Assembly: GCA_026122225.1 (NCBI GenBank)
Contig: JANEZZ010002244.1
Location: 372,001 to 436,000, forward strand
Length of the DNA: 64,000 nt
From: Heloderma charlesbogerti
Lineage: Eukaryota > Chordata > Lepidosauria > Squamata > Helodermatidae
Reading direction: 5' to 3'
The position numbers and the translations under genes are program-made. Below the pieces are notes generated by a model. It saw only the letters and a list, made by a program, of their open reading frames with translations. It searched no databases and was not told the origin of the DNA. How positions within the stretch are numbered: the first letter of the stretch is position 1; each line of letters begins with the position of its first letter. Of the stretch, positions 1 through 11,091 are shown in pieces.

Positions 1-1191
1 AATGGCAACCCACTCCAGTATTCTTGCCAAGAAAACCCCATGGAACGTATCACAAGGCTAAAAGATATGACGCCGGAAGATGAGCCCCTCAGGTCGGAAG
101 GTGTCCAATATGCTACTGGGGAAGAGCAGAGGGTATTTCCAAGTAGCGCCAGAAAGAGTGAAGCAGCTGGGCCAAACCCGAAAGGACACTCAGCTGTGGA
201 TGTGTCTGGCGGTGAAAAGAAAATCCGATGCTGTAAAGAACAATATTGTTTAGGAACCTGGAATGTCAGATCAATGAATCAAGGTAAGCTGGAGGTGGGC
301 AAACATGAGATGGCAAGATTGAACATCAACATCTTGGGAATCAGCGAACTCAAATGGACAGGCATGGGCGAATTTAATTCAGGTGACCATCATATCTACT
401 ATTGTGGGCAAGAATCCCTTAGAAGAAATGGAGTAGCACTCATAGTCAACAAAAGGGTGGGAAAAGCAGTACTGGGGTACAATCTTAAAAATGATAGAAT
501 GATCTCAGTACGAATCCAAGGCAAACCATTCAACATCACAGTAATTCAAGTCTATGCCCCAACCACTGAGGCCGAAGAAGCTGAGGTTGATCGGTTCTAT
601 GAAGACCTCCAACACCTTCTAGAACTAACACCAAAAAAAGATGTCCTCTTTATCATAGGGGATTGGAATGCTAAAGTAGGAAGTCAAGAAATCACCGGGA
701 TAACAGGCAGGCATGGCCTTGGTGTACAAAATGAAGCAGGACAAAAGCTAATAGAGTTTTGCCAAGAGAACATGCTGATCATAGCAAACACTCTTTTCCA
801 ACAGCACAAGAGGCGACTCTACACATGGACGTCACCAGATGGTCAATATCGAAATCAGATTGATTATGTCCTTTGCAGCCAAAGATGGAGAAGCTCCATA
901 CAGTCAGTCAAAACAAGACCTGGAGCTGACTGTGGCTCAGATCATGAGCTGCTTCTTGCAAAATTTCGGCTTAAATTGAAGAACGTCGGGAAAACCACTA
1001 AACCGTTCAGGTATGACCTAAATCATATCCCTGATGAATATACAGTGGAGGTGAGGAATAGATTTCAGGGATTAGACCTGATAGACAGAGTGCCTGAGGA
1101 ACTATGGATGGAGGTCCGTAACATTGTTCGAAATCCAACAACGAAATCCAACAGCAGCAACGAAATCCGTCCCAAAGAAAAAGAAATGTAA
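1..1191 (+). pseudogene. BovB endonuclease half of the ORF (frame broken at its 3' end)
   Basis: This is an APE-like endonuclease domain that nicks genomic DNA to prime reverse transcription. Counting from the ATG at 40, the expected catalytic landmarks are present: E103 in ISELKW, the VYAP motif at 171-174, D208 and N210 in GDWN, D275 in QIDYV and the S300-D301-H302 triad in GSDHELL. The ATG at 40 is not necessarily the native start, because the same frame is open upstream to base 1. Near base 1129 the frame leaves the BovB sequence through a small local duplication and stops at 1191. The RT half continues in another frame from about 1124, so the single polyprotein is split. No internal stop is present before that point. 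Confidence 0.9.
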
Positions 1192-3088
1192 GAAAGCCAA
1201 GTGGCTGTCAGATGAGGCTTTACAAGTAGCTCACGAAAGAAGGGAAGCGAAAAGCAAGGGAGAAAGGGGAAGATATACCCAACTGAATGCAGAGTTCCAG
1301 AGAATAGCAAGGAGAGACAAGAAGGCCTTCTTAAATGAACAATGCAAAGAAATCGAGGAAAACAACAGAATGGGAAAGACTAGAGATCTCTTCAAGAAAA
1401 TTGGAGATCTCAAGGGAACGTTTTGTGCAAAGACGGGCATGATAAAGGACAAAGAAGGCAGGGACCTAACAGAAGCAGATGAGATTAAGAAGAGGTGGAA
1501 AGAATACACAGAAGAACTATACAGGAAAGATCTGAATGTCCCTGATAGCCATGATAGTGCGGTCACTGAACTTGAGCCGGACATCCTAGAGAGTGAAGTC
1601 AAGTGGGCCTTAGGAAGCATTAGTAACAACAAAGCTAGCGGAGATGACAGTATTCCAGCCGAGCTATTTAAAATCCTAGAAGATGATGCTGTTAAAGTGC
1701 TGCATTCAATATGCCAACAAATCTGGAACACTCAACAGTGGCCACAAGACTGGAAAAGGTCAGTTTACATTCCAATTCCAAAGAAGGGCAACGCCAAAGA
1801 GTGTTCAAACTACCGCACAATTGCGCTCATTTCACATGCCAGCAAGGTGATGCTCAAAATCCTACAAGCTAGGCTTCAGCAGTATGCGAACCGAGAACTA
1901 CCGGAAGTACAAGCTGGGTTTAGAAGAGGCAGAGGAACTAGAGATCAAATTGCCAACATTCGCTGCATCATGGAGAAAGCAAGAGAATTCCAGAAAAACG
2001 TCTATTTCTGCTTCATTGACTACGCTAAAGCCTTTGATTGTGTGGATCACAACAAACTGTGGCAAATTCTGAAAGAGATGGGAGTACCAGACCACCTTAC
2101 CTGTCTCCTGAGAAACCTGTACGAGGGTCAAGAAGCAACAGTAAGAACCACACATGGAACAACCGAGTGGTTCAAAATTGGGAAAGGAGTACGACAAGGC
2201 TGCATATTGTCACCCTGCTTATTTAACTTATATGCAGAGTACATCATGAGAAATGCCGGGTTGGATGAATCAGAGGTTGGAATTAAGATTGCCGGGAGAA
2301 TTATCAACAACCTCCGATATGCAGACGATACCACCCTAATGGCAGAAAGCGAAGAGGATCTCAAGAGCCTCTTGTTGAGGGTGAAAGAGGAGAGTGCAAA
2401 AGCTGGTTTGAAACTCAACATTAAAAAAACTAAGATCATGGCATCTGGCCCTATCACTTCCTGGCATATAGAAGGGGAAGAAATGGAAGCAGTGACAGAT
2501 TTTACTTTCTTGGGCTCCAAGATCACCGCAGACGGTGACTGTAGCCATGAAATTAAAAGACGTTTGCTCCTTGGGAGGAAAGCTATGGCCAACCTAGACA
2601 GCATAGTAAGAAGCAGAGACATCACCTTGCCTACAAAGGTCCGTCTAATCAAAGCTATGGTTTTCCCAGTAGTAATGTATGGCTGTGAGAGCTGGACTAT
2701 AAGGAAGGCTGAGCGCCGAAGAATTGATGCTTTCGAACTGTGGTGCTGGAGAAGACTCTTACGAGTCCCCTGGACTGCAAGGAGGTCAAATCAGTCCATC
2801 CTAAAGGAAATCAACCCTGAGTGCTCATTGGAAGGACAGATAATGAAGCTGAAGCTCCAATATTTTGGCCACCTAATGCGAAGAGAAAACTCCCTGGAAA
2901 AGACCCTGATGCTGGGAAAGACTGAAGGCAAAAGGAGAAGGGGACGGCAGAGGATGAGATGGCTAGATAGCATCACGGATGCAATGAATATGAACTTGAG
3001 CACGCTCCGGGAGAGAACGCAGGACAGGAAGGCCTGGCGTGCTATGGTCCATGGGGTCACGAAGAGTCGGACACGACTGAACGACTGA
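1124..3088 (+). pseudogene. BovB reverse transcriptase half of the ORF (654 codons open)
   Basis: Reverse transcriptase of the RTE clade. After a basic linker (KKKKCKK near residue 20) the fingers motif CSNYRTIALISHASK is visible. Motif A is FIDYAKAFDCVDH with catalytic D299. Motif B is RQGCILSPCLFN and motif C is YADD at residues 399-402 (bases 2318-2329). The C-terminal portion has a WCWRRLL...VPW segment and a basic GKRRRGRQRMRW stretch before the stop at 3086-3088. The whole RT half is open without an internal stop, which is unusual for an old copy. It lies one frame off the endonuclease half. The ATG at 1124 lies in the overlap and is an artefact of the frame break, not a native start. 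Confidence 0.92.
1129..1168 (+). repeat. Short tandem duplication that breaks the BovB frame
   Basis: The motif CGAAATCCAACA is repeated with slight variation about three times here. The corresponding place in the second BovB copy (about 52560-52585, minus strand) is shorter by a net 16 bases. Sixteen is one more than a multiple of three, which explains the frame change between the endonuclease and RT halves. Replication slippage is the likely cause (inference). Confidence 0.75.
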
Positions 3089-3094
3089 ACAACA

Positions 3095-5042
3095 GAACTT
3101 TGATAGATGGAAGCTCCAGGGTTCTGGAGCAGCCACAAAGAATACCTTTCTACTGCATGTGCTGCTCATAATTTGGTGTGTGGAGGTCATTGTCAAGAAG
3201 TGACTCTTGGCTAACTATGGAGATGCTGATGGAACATTATGATATCCTAGACATTTAATGTGCAGCGAGTGTGCCATGGTGCATCCAAAATGGACTCTAA
3301 TGCTGCAAAGCCCATGCAGAACATTAGACAACTTGAACTTTCTTTTTAAAACTAGCAAATGTACCTGCTTCCACAGAGGATGGAATAGCTCTTTGTTCGA
3401 TACAGTGAAGTCTTCACGCGAACTCTAGCTGTCAGAGTTAGCCACATTTTGCCAACCCCATCTGAGTGAAGCCATGCTTGCTATCGCTCCTAGGCATGGC
3501 CTCTGCCATGGTGTGCTCTGATAGTCCCCTAAGGGCAGGTTCTGTTTATCCATTCCTCTGAGGGGGATTGCTCTACAGCAGTGGGGAGGGGACAGGCATA
3601 TAACTGCATCTCTCAGCATACTTGTCTCCTGAGTCCTGTGGCTTCAGACTTTATGGATGGCTAAGGTATGTGTTCATCAGGGAAGTCTGCCACTAGTGGC
3701 TGAAGAAGTAACTGCAGGCTTCAACCACACTGATACATTAAATTTATTTTTATTTATTTATTTATTAATTATTATTATTTAAATAACCCTAGGGGTGTGA
3801 ACTTCTAGAAGTTTAGGTTTCATGGTCTTGGTGCTATGGCATTGACAGTTGGACAGACAGACAGATGGACACCCTCTTTTCTTATTATAGAAGAACACAG
3901 TCCTAGTACTCCTGAGTGAGGGGAAAATGCAAATGGAGAACCCTTGAATAGTTTGTTTTATTCTTCAGTATGGGATGGGATCTCAGACTTCCTGTCTCAC
4001 TCCCATAAACGTGATTTGCATTGTCAAAGCTGTTAGCGCCAAACACCTGTTGACCGTCGTGCATGATTCCTGTCCAGTGGGGGTACGTGTGCAGCTCTGT
4101 GCGCTGGAAATGCAGAGGGGGGCAAGGATGAGCAATGACAGCTGCATTTGCCATTCCCATTGTGTGCAGGTATCCTGATCTAGAAATGAGTCTATCAATG
4201 GACACCTGCTTCCCGTGGAAGATTTTTCTTGCTGGAATGGAATGTCAAGTCATGTTTATTTGTTCACCCTTCTTCTGCATCTACTGGACCTTTGTGGACT
4301 ATCAGTTGTTAACCTGATAGTAAATACATTAACAACACAACATCACTCCTAACAACATTTAACAGCAATCAACTTCATTACAAAATACAAGCCATTCAAA
4401 CTAGCAACAACAACAACAACAACAACAATCATCGCAAAATAATGGCTGTGGACATGATGACTCTAAATATGAAATCAAGCAACCAGAGAAATAATTTCCT
4501 CATCCAGGGGTCTAGCTGATGACACCATTGACCTATGGACTGATCCAAGACTTTAGAATAAATGTTTGCCTTGCTTTCTTTTTAAATGCTATATGCCTTC
4601 TCACCCAGGACTCCTAAGCTGTTTTAAAATGATGACTTCAATTTGGTGTGTTGCTACTGTACTGAGTTTGAGACCAAGCCATGAAGGTCCATATTTAAGT
4701 GGGCCATTAGTGGTTATTATACCAAAGCCACACACTGTTGTATTTATTGTAAAAGCCAACATTTGATCCCCCCCCCAAATCCCCATGACTTGAATTGCTT
4801 GCTTACTTTCTGCAGTCTTCCCTTCTTCTCCAGCTACTTTTACCATTCTGTCATTTCCCCCCCCCGCCCATACACTGTAAACTTTTGGGTCATTTACCTC
4901 TTTATCCCTCATCTCAGCCACTGTGGTTCCCTTGCTACTGGGCTAACATGTTGCACCTGGGAAGAATTTGGAAACAAATGCAAGTTGCTAAAACAACAGT
5001 AACAACAGTAGGAGCTTTTTGTACATGTCCTAAGGAAGAATA
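3095..5042. other. Non-genic DNA with low-complexity tracts
   Basis: I recognise no gene here. It contains an AT-rich TTTA/ATT tract (about 3735-3782), a (CAA)n run (about 4405-4428) and C-rich runs near 4769 and 4856. Open frames on either strand around 3900-4320 are short, overlap one another and show no recognisable domain. Confidence 0.6.
4405..4428 (+). repeat. (CAA)n microsatellite
   Basis: About eight perfect CAA units. Confidence 0.9.
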
Positions 5043-5097
5043 GTTGTTGTTCTTCAGTCATTAAGTCGTTTCCAACTCTTCATGACCCCATGGACCA
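5043..5097 (-). mobile_element. BovB-type 3' terminal fragment
   Basis: About 55 bases match the reverse complement of the BovB 3' end seen at 3040-3094 and again at 50627-50675, including the CATGACCCCATGGACC block. Only the terminus is present. This could be a severely 5'-truncated BovB or the tail of a SINE that uses the BovB 3' end; no SINE head is visible next to it. Confidence 0.8.
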
Positions 5098-5207
5098 AAG
5101 GAAGAATTAGGCTATCCTAAATAGATTATGTACTTCAGCATTATGTGTTTGTGAAACATGGCTTAAATGCAATGCAACAATAGAAAATCTGAACAGCTAC
5201 ATATAGC

Positions 5208-5281
5208 TTCAGCTATGGGGTGGTATAGAAATGTAATAAAGAAAGAAAGAGAAAGAAAGAAAGAAAGAAAGAAAGAGAAAG
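5208..5281 (+). mobile_element. L2-like LINE 3' end with (GAAA)n tail
   Basis: The sequence GGTATAGAAATGTAATAAA matches the extreme 3' end of the L2 element that finishes near 8574. It runs directly into a (GAAA)n microsatellite at about 5238-5281. Only some 30 bases of element remain, so it is a heavily truncated insertion or a SINE tail. Confidence 0.6.
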
Positions 5282-6187
5282 TTCACCCTTAGGGGCTTTT
5301 TTGGGGGGGGGGAATGCATCTCATTCAAACCTTTCAAGTATTGGACAAGAAATACTGAGTAAGCTGGGATAGTGAATGCTATGCAAGGAAGACAACAAAT
5401 TTGAATGAACTTTGCAATATGCTAGGGCCTCTGAAAGAAGAGGGTTTCCTGGACCTTTATGAATCTAGTAGATTACTTGTTGTCTTCTTGAATTTCTTGA
5501 AATCTCTTGCTATAAAGAATAGTTTGGTGGTGACAGTGATATGGTAAGGATTTTCTTTGGCCTTGCAATTTACTTTTGAGCACAGTCTGGGGTATGGGGA
5601 GTTTAGAGTTTAAGGAGTAAGAGATGGTGCCCATAGGGGGGTTAACACTAATGTGTAATGGGGCAAGTAGGGAAGCAAAATGTATTGTATTAGAAGCTTG
5701 CTAGATGCTATATATAAACTAATAAGAGATGTCTTGATAACCTTCCAACTTTGATAAAGGAACTGGGTAATAGGTAATAGGTCACAGGAAAGAACACATT
5801 GTGGTTTGGGATTACCCTGCCTGGAAATAAAGGGAAGACAAAAGGAGAACTAAGGTTCAGAAAGGAGTAAATACCTTACATCAAAGAGGGAGGTAATTTT
5901 GGGGACAAAAGGTTGGATTTTCTGGGAACAGGATAACCTATAATGTGGCATGGACCAATTAGATGTAAAGATTTTAGAATATGTAATAAGAAGGAGGTCA
6001 CCAAGTGTGGAAAACTATTTAAGTCCATGCATACTGGGCCAGGGGTTTCTTTCTCCTGGTTACAGGGCGTGTGTGCATGTCCTGTATTGTAAAGAAAGTT
6101 CCAAATCTTTGCCAGAAAAAGGAGGATCCCCTTGCTGGTAAAGTACAGGTGTGAGTGGTAGGCATAAAGCGGCAGGATGTGTATGTC
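5282..6187. other. Non-genic DNA, nothing recognised
   Basis: Apart from a G run near 5304 I see no repeat and no coding signal. Confidence 0.5.

Positions 6188-6247
<60 letters not shown>
6188..6247. repeat. (TATC)n / (GATA)n tetranucleotide microsatellite
   Basis: About fifteen near-perfect units. On the minus strand they are GATA units that directly follow the 3' end of the truncated L2 at 6248-6384, so the array probably grew from that element's tail. Confidence 0.95.
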
Positions 6248-6384
6248 TAGATTTATTAGCCACCCATCTGGCCAGCTACCCGGCCACTCTAGGTGGCGTA
6301 CAATACTAATAACAAATGTACATAATCAACTGAACAAAAAAACACTGCTGTAAAAAACCCTAACCCACCCCAAATGCCTGCCTG
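6248..6384 (-). mobile_element. L2 LINE family A, 3' end fragment
   Basis: The reverse complement matches the 3' UTR of the copies at 16697-17354 and 29333-30669, including the shared CCCTAACCCACCCCAAATG block and the GCCACCCATCTGG region. It is 5'-truncated exactly where the family B element begins at about 6385. Confidence 0.8.
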
Positions 6385-8337
6385 GTATACCCTGGAGCTG
6401 AGAGCGATGAAACAAAATAGGAGACAGCTTGAGTACAGATGGAGAAGAACTCCTAGTGGATGCAATCGAAAGCTGGTATGTGCCTATAGTAAAGTATATT
6501 CAGGGGCAGTGAGGGCGGCAAAAAAACATCAACTTGCTGCCTCTATTGAATCTTCTGTCTGCTGCCCAGCGGAGCTGTTCAAAGTCATCTGGGGACTATT
6601 ACATGCCAGCCCCAAGGACACTGTAGACTTCTGAGGTCCACTGTAATGCATTTGCTAGGCACTTCCAGGATAAGATCTCTTGCATCTGCTGGGACTTAGA
6701 CTCCAGTGTTATAGCAGGTGAATCTGGTGAGGTATCCAGAGCACAGCCTTGTCCTGTTCTTCTGGGTGAGTTCCAGTTGGTGCAGCTTGAGGACATTGAC
6801 AAGGTGCTTGGACAGGTTCATGCAACCACTTTCGTACTGGATCCTTGCCCTTCTTGGCTTATAAAATCTGGCAGGGAAGGAACAGCTGGCTGGGCCAGAG
6901 AGGTGATTAATGCCTCCTTGTGAGAGGGAGTGGTCCCGTGCCACCTCAGAGAGGCGGTAGTGAGACCACTCATGAAAAAACCCTCCCTGGACCCAGAAAA
7001 TCTTAGTAATTTTAGGCCAGTGGCAAATGTTCCTTTCCTGGGCAAGGTTCTTGTGCGAGTGGTTGCCAAGCAGCTCCAGACACTCTTGGATGAGACTGAT
7101 TATCTAGATCCATTTCAGTTGGGGTTAAGGCCAGGTTTTGGCATGGAAACAGTCTTGGTTACCCTGTATGATGACCTATCTCAGGAGAGAGACAGGGGGA
7201 GTGTGACCTTGTTGATTCTCCTTGACCTCTCAGCAGCTTTTGATACCATTGACCATGGTATCCTTCTGGAACGACTGAGCTGGGAGTGGGAAGCACTGCA
7301 TTGCATTGGTTTTGTTCCTGCTTGGAGGGTTGGCTCAAGAAGGTGGTGCTTGGGGAACATTGCTCGGCCCCCTGGATTCTCCAATATGGGGTTCTGCAGG
7401 GGTCAGTTTTGTCCCCCATGCTGTTCAACATCGACATGACACCATTGAGTGTGGTCATCCAGAGTTTTGGAGTGTGTTGTCATCAGTATGCTGATGACAC
7501 ACAGCTCTATTTCTCTTTTTCATCTTTTTTAGGTGAAGCTGTGGATGTGCTGAATCAGTGCCTGGCTGCGACAATGGACTGGATAAGGGCTAATAAACTG
7601 AAGCTCAATCAGACACGACTGAGATGCTGTTGGTGGGTGGTTCTGCTGACCGGATGGAGGGTGTTCAACCTGTTGTGGATGGGGTTGCACTCCCCCTGAA
7701 AGAGCAGGTCCGTAGCTTGGGGATCATCCTGGAACCATCTTTGTCACCTGAGGCTCAGGTGGCCTCAGTGGCATGGAGTGCCTTCTACCACCTTCATTTG
7801 GTGGCCCAGCTATTCCCCTATCTGGACAGGGATAACCTGGCTTCAGTTGTCTATGCTCTGGTAATCTCCAAGTTAGATTTCTGCAATGCATTCTACATGG
7901 GGCTGCATTTGAAGATGGTTCAGAAGCTGCAGCTCATGCAAAATGCAGCAGCCAGATTGATAATGGGGACCAGAAGGTCCAAACATGTAAGACCAATACT
8001 GGCCCACCTGCACTGGCTGCCTGTATGTTTCCGAACCCGATTCAAGGTGCTGGTTTTAATCTATAAAGCCTTACATGGCTTGGGACCACAATACCTGATA
8101 GAGAGCCTCTCCCGTAACAAACCTACCCATACGCTATACTCAATATCTAAGGCCCACCTTTGGCTGCTTACTCCGATGGAAGCTCGGAAGATGGCGACAA
8201 GGAAGAGGGCCTTCTCGGTGGTGGCCCCAAAATTATGGAATGATCTCCCCGATGAGGCCCACCTGGCACCAATGTTGTTATGTTTTCAGCACCAGGTTAA
8301 GACCATTCTCTTCTCCCAGGCATTTGGCAGCATATGA
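6385..8337 (+). pseudogene. L2 family B reverse transcriptase pseudogene
   Basis: Coding sequence is recognisable but spread over three frames. A linker segment lies at 6374-6634. The RT fingers and motif A (LLDLSAAFDTIDH, about 7225-7260) lie in the frame 6930-7439. Motif C (YADD, 7487-7498) lies in 7286-7699. The C-terminal region, with QNAAARLI and HLHWLPV as landmarks of L2-group elements, is in 7624-8337. A stop is present near 6634 and at least two frameshifts follow, one in the middle of the RT (about 7290) and one near 7620. The element cannot make an intact RT. Confidence 0.85.
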
Positions 8338-8574
8338 TAAGCTTTAATTGATCCTGGAATGGTGTATGGTTATGGCTGTCTGCTTTGAGATTGCTTGTTG
8401 AAGTTGTTTTAGATATATGTTCTTGTATATTGTTCTGTTTGTGTGTGTGTTTTTTAATGGAATTGGCTTTTAAAATCTGTATATTGTATTTTTAAATGTT
8501 TTAATCTTTGTAAACCACCCAGAGAGCTTTGGCTATTGGGCGGTATAGAAATATAATAAATAAATAAACAAACA
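6385..8574 (+). mobile_element. L2-clade LINE, family B, 5'-truncated (2.2 kb)
   Basis: A non-LTR retrotransposon fragment lacking its 5' half, including any endonuclease. It keeps the pre-RT linker, the RT domain, the long C-terminal region typical of the L2 group and a 3' UTR ending in AATAAATAAACAAACA. Related copies sit at 19309-20240 and 57222-57920 (minus strand). Its left edge is fused to a reversed family A fragment, so the truncation point may coincide with a later rearrangement. Confidence 0.85.
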
Positions 8575-10319
8575 CTACATCTGAGTTATTCAAAGCCCTG
8601 CCAGCAAGAAGCTGGCAGTGTGGGAGGAATGATGGAGGTGATTTCGCATACTGTTCCTCCTTAAAACAAAACAAAACAATTTCAGCTAGAGGGGCCTCTA
8701 AGCCCATCTAGCTGACTTACGGATGCTGGGTAGGGATGGTGATGGAGAGCTGAAGGATCCTGTGCATCCACATTTCTCCTCTCCCTTCCCTGCCCGCCAT
8801 CCCGCCCTTTTCACCCAAAGAGAATGGCGAGCTCTGCAGTGCTCCACAGTGGCCATGAGAAGGTGGGGAAGGGGAACAACTCAATCTCAGATATCCCCCC
8901 CCCCCGAGGTCATAGCAATGCTTAAGGCTTCAGGAATGAAAAATCTGCCATATCTTATGGTCCTTGGATGCTCTCCCACAGACCATAGGGTTAATCTGCC
9001 CAAGGCCTAGTTTCATGCTAAATTTTAAAACTTTAAAAAACTAATCACATTTTAAGAAATACAGTTGTCCAGAGAAGAAAACTTTAGCAATCATTTTCAT
9101 GAAGGAGGCTAGACATTTTTTCCCCTGTCCTTTTCATTCTCAAGTGGGTTGAACAATATTCAGTATTGTTCAGTGTAAAATATTCCTTCCTCCTTTTGAA
9201 TGTAATCAATAAACATAAAAAAAAGCACAACCCACTCTACATCTCTACATTATCCTTCGGTAGTTACAAATCCTTTGTGTTTTAATTCTAAAAAAAGTCT
9301 GGGAGATTAGGAATGAAAAGTAAAACACCCCTTACGCCCCGCCCCAAAAGGGAGAAAAATCTAGGTGGGCTTTCAACAGCACTAGTAAAACTGCAGGGGA
9401 ACAGTTTAATATTTTTCCTGTTGAGTTATATATTACATGTCCTGGGAAAAAAATTAAAAAGTCTCCTGGGACATTTTTACTTGTGACAAAGTTGCTGAGT
9501 GCTAAAATGTGTGGTAAAATATAAACCAAACCTAATCTCTAAGAAGGAGGGAGACAGAAACACAGTAGAGTGAGTAGAGTAGAGTTTCGATGAGATGATT
9601 CAGAAGAATGCCTCATGCATTCTGTCAACATGTGAAGAGGCAGCAGGGTTATGCAAACTGCCTCCGCCTCCACATGGTGAGTGGCCTCGCCCCCCTTGCC
9701 TCTGTGCATAGAGCACAAACATCTGCAGAAAAAGTGCCTTTGTGTATACAGCTGATTGCTCAAGGTTCCAGATCGTGAGGAAGCCTTCGTACGTACAGAT
9801 GTCTGTGTGGAGACTCTCTCCATGCAGATGTCCGTGCTGTATGTGCAGATGCCAGGGGGGTGGGGCCTGATGACACCACTGTGTTGGGGATGCGGCTATT
9901 CAGTGTAGCTCTTCTGCCTCCTCACACACTGATAGAATGTGTGAGGAGTACTTCTGATAGGGCTCATAGCTCTTTGCCTTACACTTTAACATAGCCCATC
10001 AGAAATGCTGATCATTTAACATTCATTTGGATGGAAAATAAATCTTGAGTTCACTTATAAATTTCAGCAATACCAAAGGTATCAGAGATGAAGCCTGTTA
10101 AAAAATCACGGTAGCTTGTGACAAACAGGACTAAGGCTATTAATGTAATTGATAATATGGAAAGATGAGTAACATCAACGTGTCTTGGACTAAATATAAG
10201 ACTCACTACAATTATATTTTAGCAATGCAGACCCATAAAACAATATATAAACCATTTTCAAAGATGTTATGGCTCAGACATATAGGGAGTAGAAATGTAT
10301 CCTGTTCTGTCTTGTTAAG
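8575..10319. other. Non-genic DNA
   Basis: No recognised gene. It contains a C run (about 8898-8907) and a small perfect hairpin with 11-bp arms at 9918-9928 and 9938-9948. A stretch at 9780-9850 repeats the phrase GCAGATG three times. Confidence 0.5.
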
Positions 10320-10500
10320 GATCAGACATTTGTTCATCTAATCCAGTATTATCTACTTTAACTGGCACCAACCCTTCAAGATCTTAGGCAGACATATTTC
10401 CTACCATTTGCTTCTTCATCTTTTTAATTGAATCTGGGATTGAACCTGGGACCATCTGCATGTAAAGTACGTCTTCTATCACTGAGCTATCTGTTGCAGA
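10320..10500 (-). mobile_element. tRNA-derived SINE, old copy
   Basis: On the minus strand a tRNA-like head with a B-box-like CCCAGGTTCAATCCC (10436-10450) follows an A-box-like segment at about 10467-10493. The body resembles the better copy at 13287-13474. SINEs of this type are transcribed by RNA polymerase III from the internal boxes and copied by a partner LINE. The copy is diverged, and I see no clear poly-A or LINE tail. Confidence 0.65.
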
Positions 10501-10963
10501 GTAAGTTCTGTCTGACTGCACTTGAGACAGAGGACAACTGCAAGCTTTAAACAGGACCTTTACTTAATATTAGCAGGCATCTTCTTCTTACAAGTAAAGC
10601 AGGCAAAGTAAGTAGGCAAAACTGAAACTAAAACCAGCACCCCAACTCCCTACATGCATTAACCATTTAGTGGTTTTTCAACCCCTCCATACAGTGGGCT
10701 TACCTACTGGCCACTGCTTATTCCAACACTAGGTTCCTTCCCCTGTACAATGCCTTTTGCCCTGGAAGCCTAGATTGTAGATGAACTGACGCTTGTTGGG
10801 GTTACTGAGGCTCATTTCATGCATTATCAGAATGTAGTGATGTGGATTTTCCAGAGAATTTTAAATTGGACCCCCCCCCGGGGGAAATTAGGTTAATTTG
10901 CATAAGCTAATTTGGTTTGGACATTTTTTAGTTTTATCAAAAAAAAATTCTGATGCCCTAGAC

Positions 10964-11083
10964 CAGCCTTCCCCAATTTGGTGCCCTCCAGATGTTTTAG
11001 ACTACAACTCCCAGGATTCCTGACTATTGGCCATGCAGGCTGACGTCCAACGCACATGGAGGGCACCAGATTGGAGAAGGATG
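10964..11083. mobile_element. hAT-type MITE, about 120 bp
   Basis: A short palindromic element starting CAGCCTTCCCC, containing the TACAACTCCCAGGATTCC block and ending in the complement of its start. The flanking octamers CCCTAGAC and CCTTAGAG match at six of eight positions, consistent with a decayed 8-bp hAT target duplication. The same family occurs at 28540, 45934 and 49074. Confidence 0.75.
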
Positions 11084-11091
11084 CCTTAGAG

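Larger units (their letters stand above)
1..3094 (+). mobile_element. BovB (RTE-clade) non-LTR retrotransposon, nearly complete, left end outside window
   Basis: The element carries an apurinic-type endonuclease followed by a reverse transcriptase and ends in the BovB 3' terminus, in which the frame closes with the residues SRTRLND and then short GACTGAAC-type repeats (about 3073-3094). RTE/BovB elements move by nicking the target with the endonuclease and copying their RNA in place. The reading frame is still open at base 1, so the 5' end lies to the left of the window. A second, worse-preserved copy lies at 50626-53557 on the other strand. Clade assignment rests on the domain order and the recognised 3' end. 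I am confident of BovB, less so of how much 5' sequence is missing. Confidence 0.95.

Noticed and set aside
1..3094. Ruminant origin of the window, suggested by BovB
   Set aside because: The L2, CR1, 5S-SINE and hAT repertoire does not fit a ruminant genome. BovB is also abundant in squamates.
3903..4317. Overlapping 60-100-codon frames on both strands
   Set aside because: They overlap in all frames, no domain is recognisable and there is no splice or promoter context; most likely chance.
6188..6247. CRISPR-like or regulatory repeat array
   Set aside because: It is a simple (GATA)n microsatellite without spacers. No CRISPR array is present anywhere in the window.
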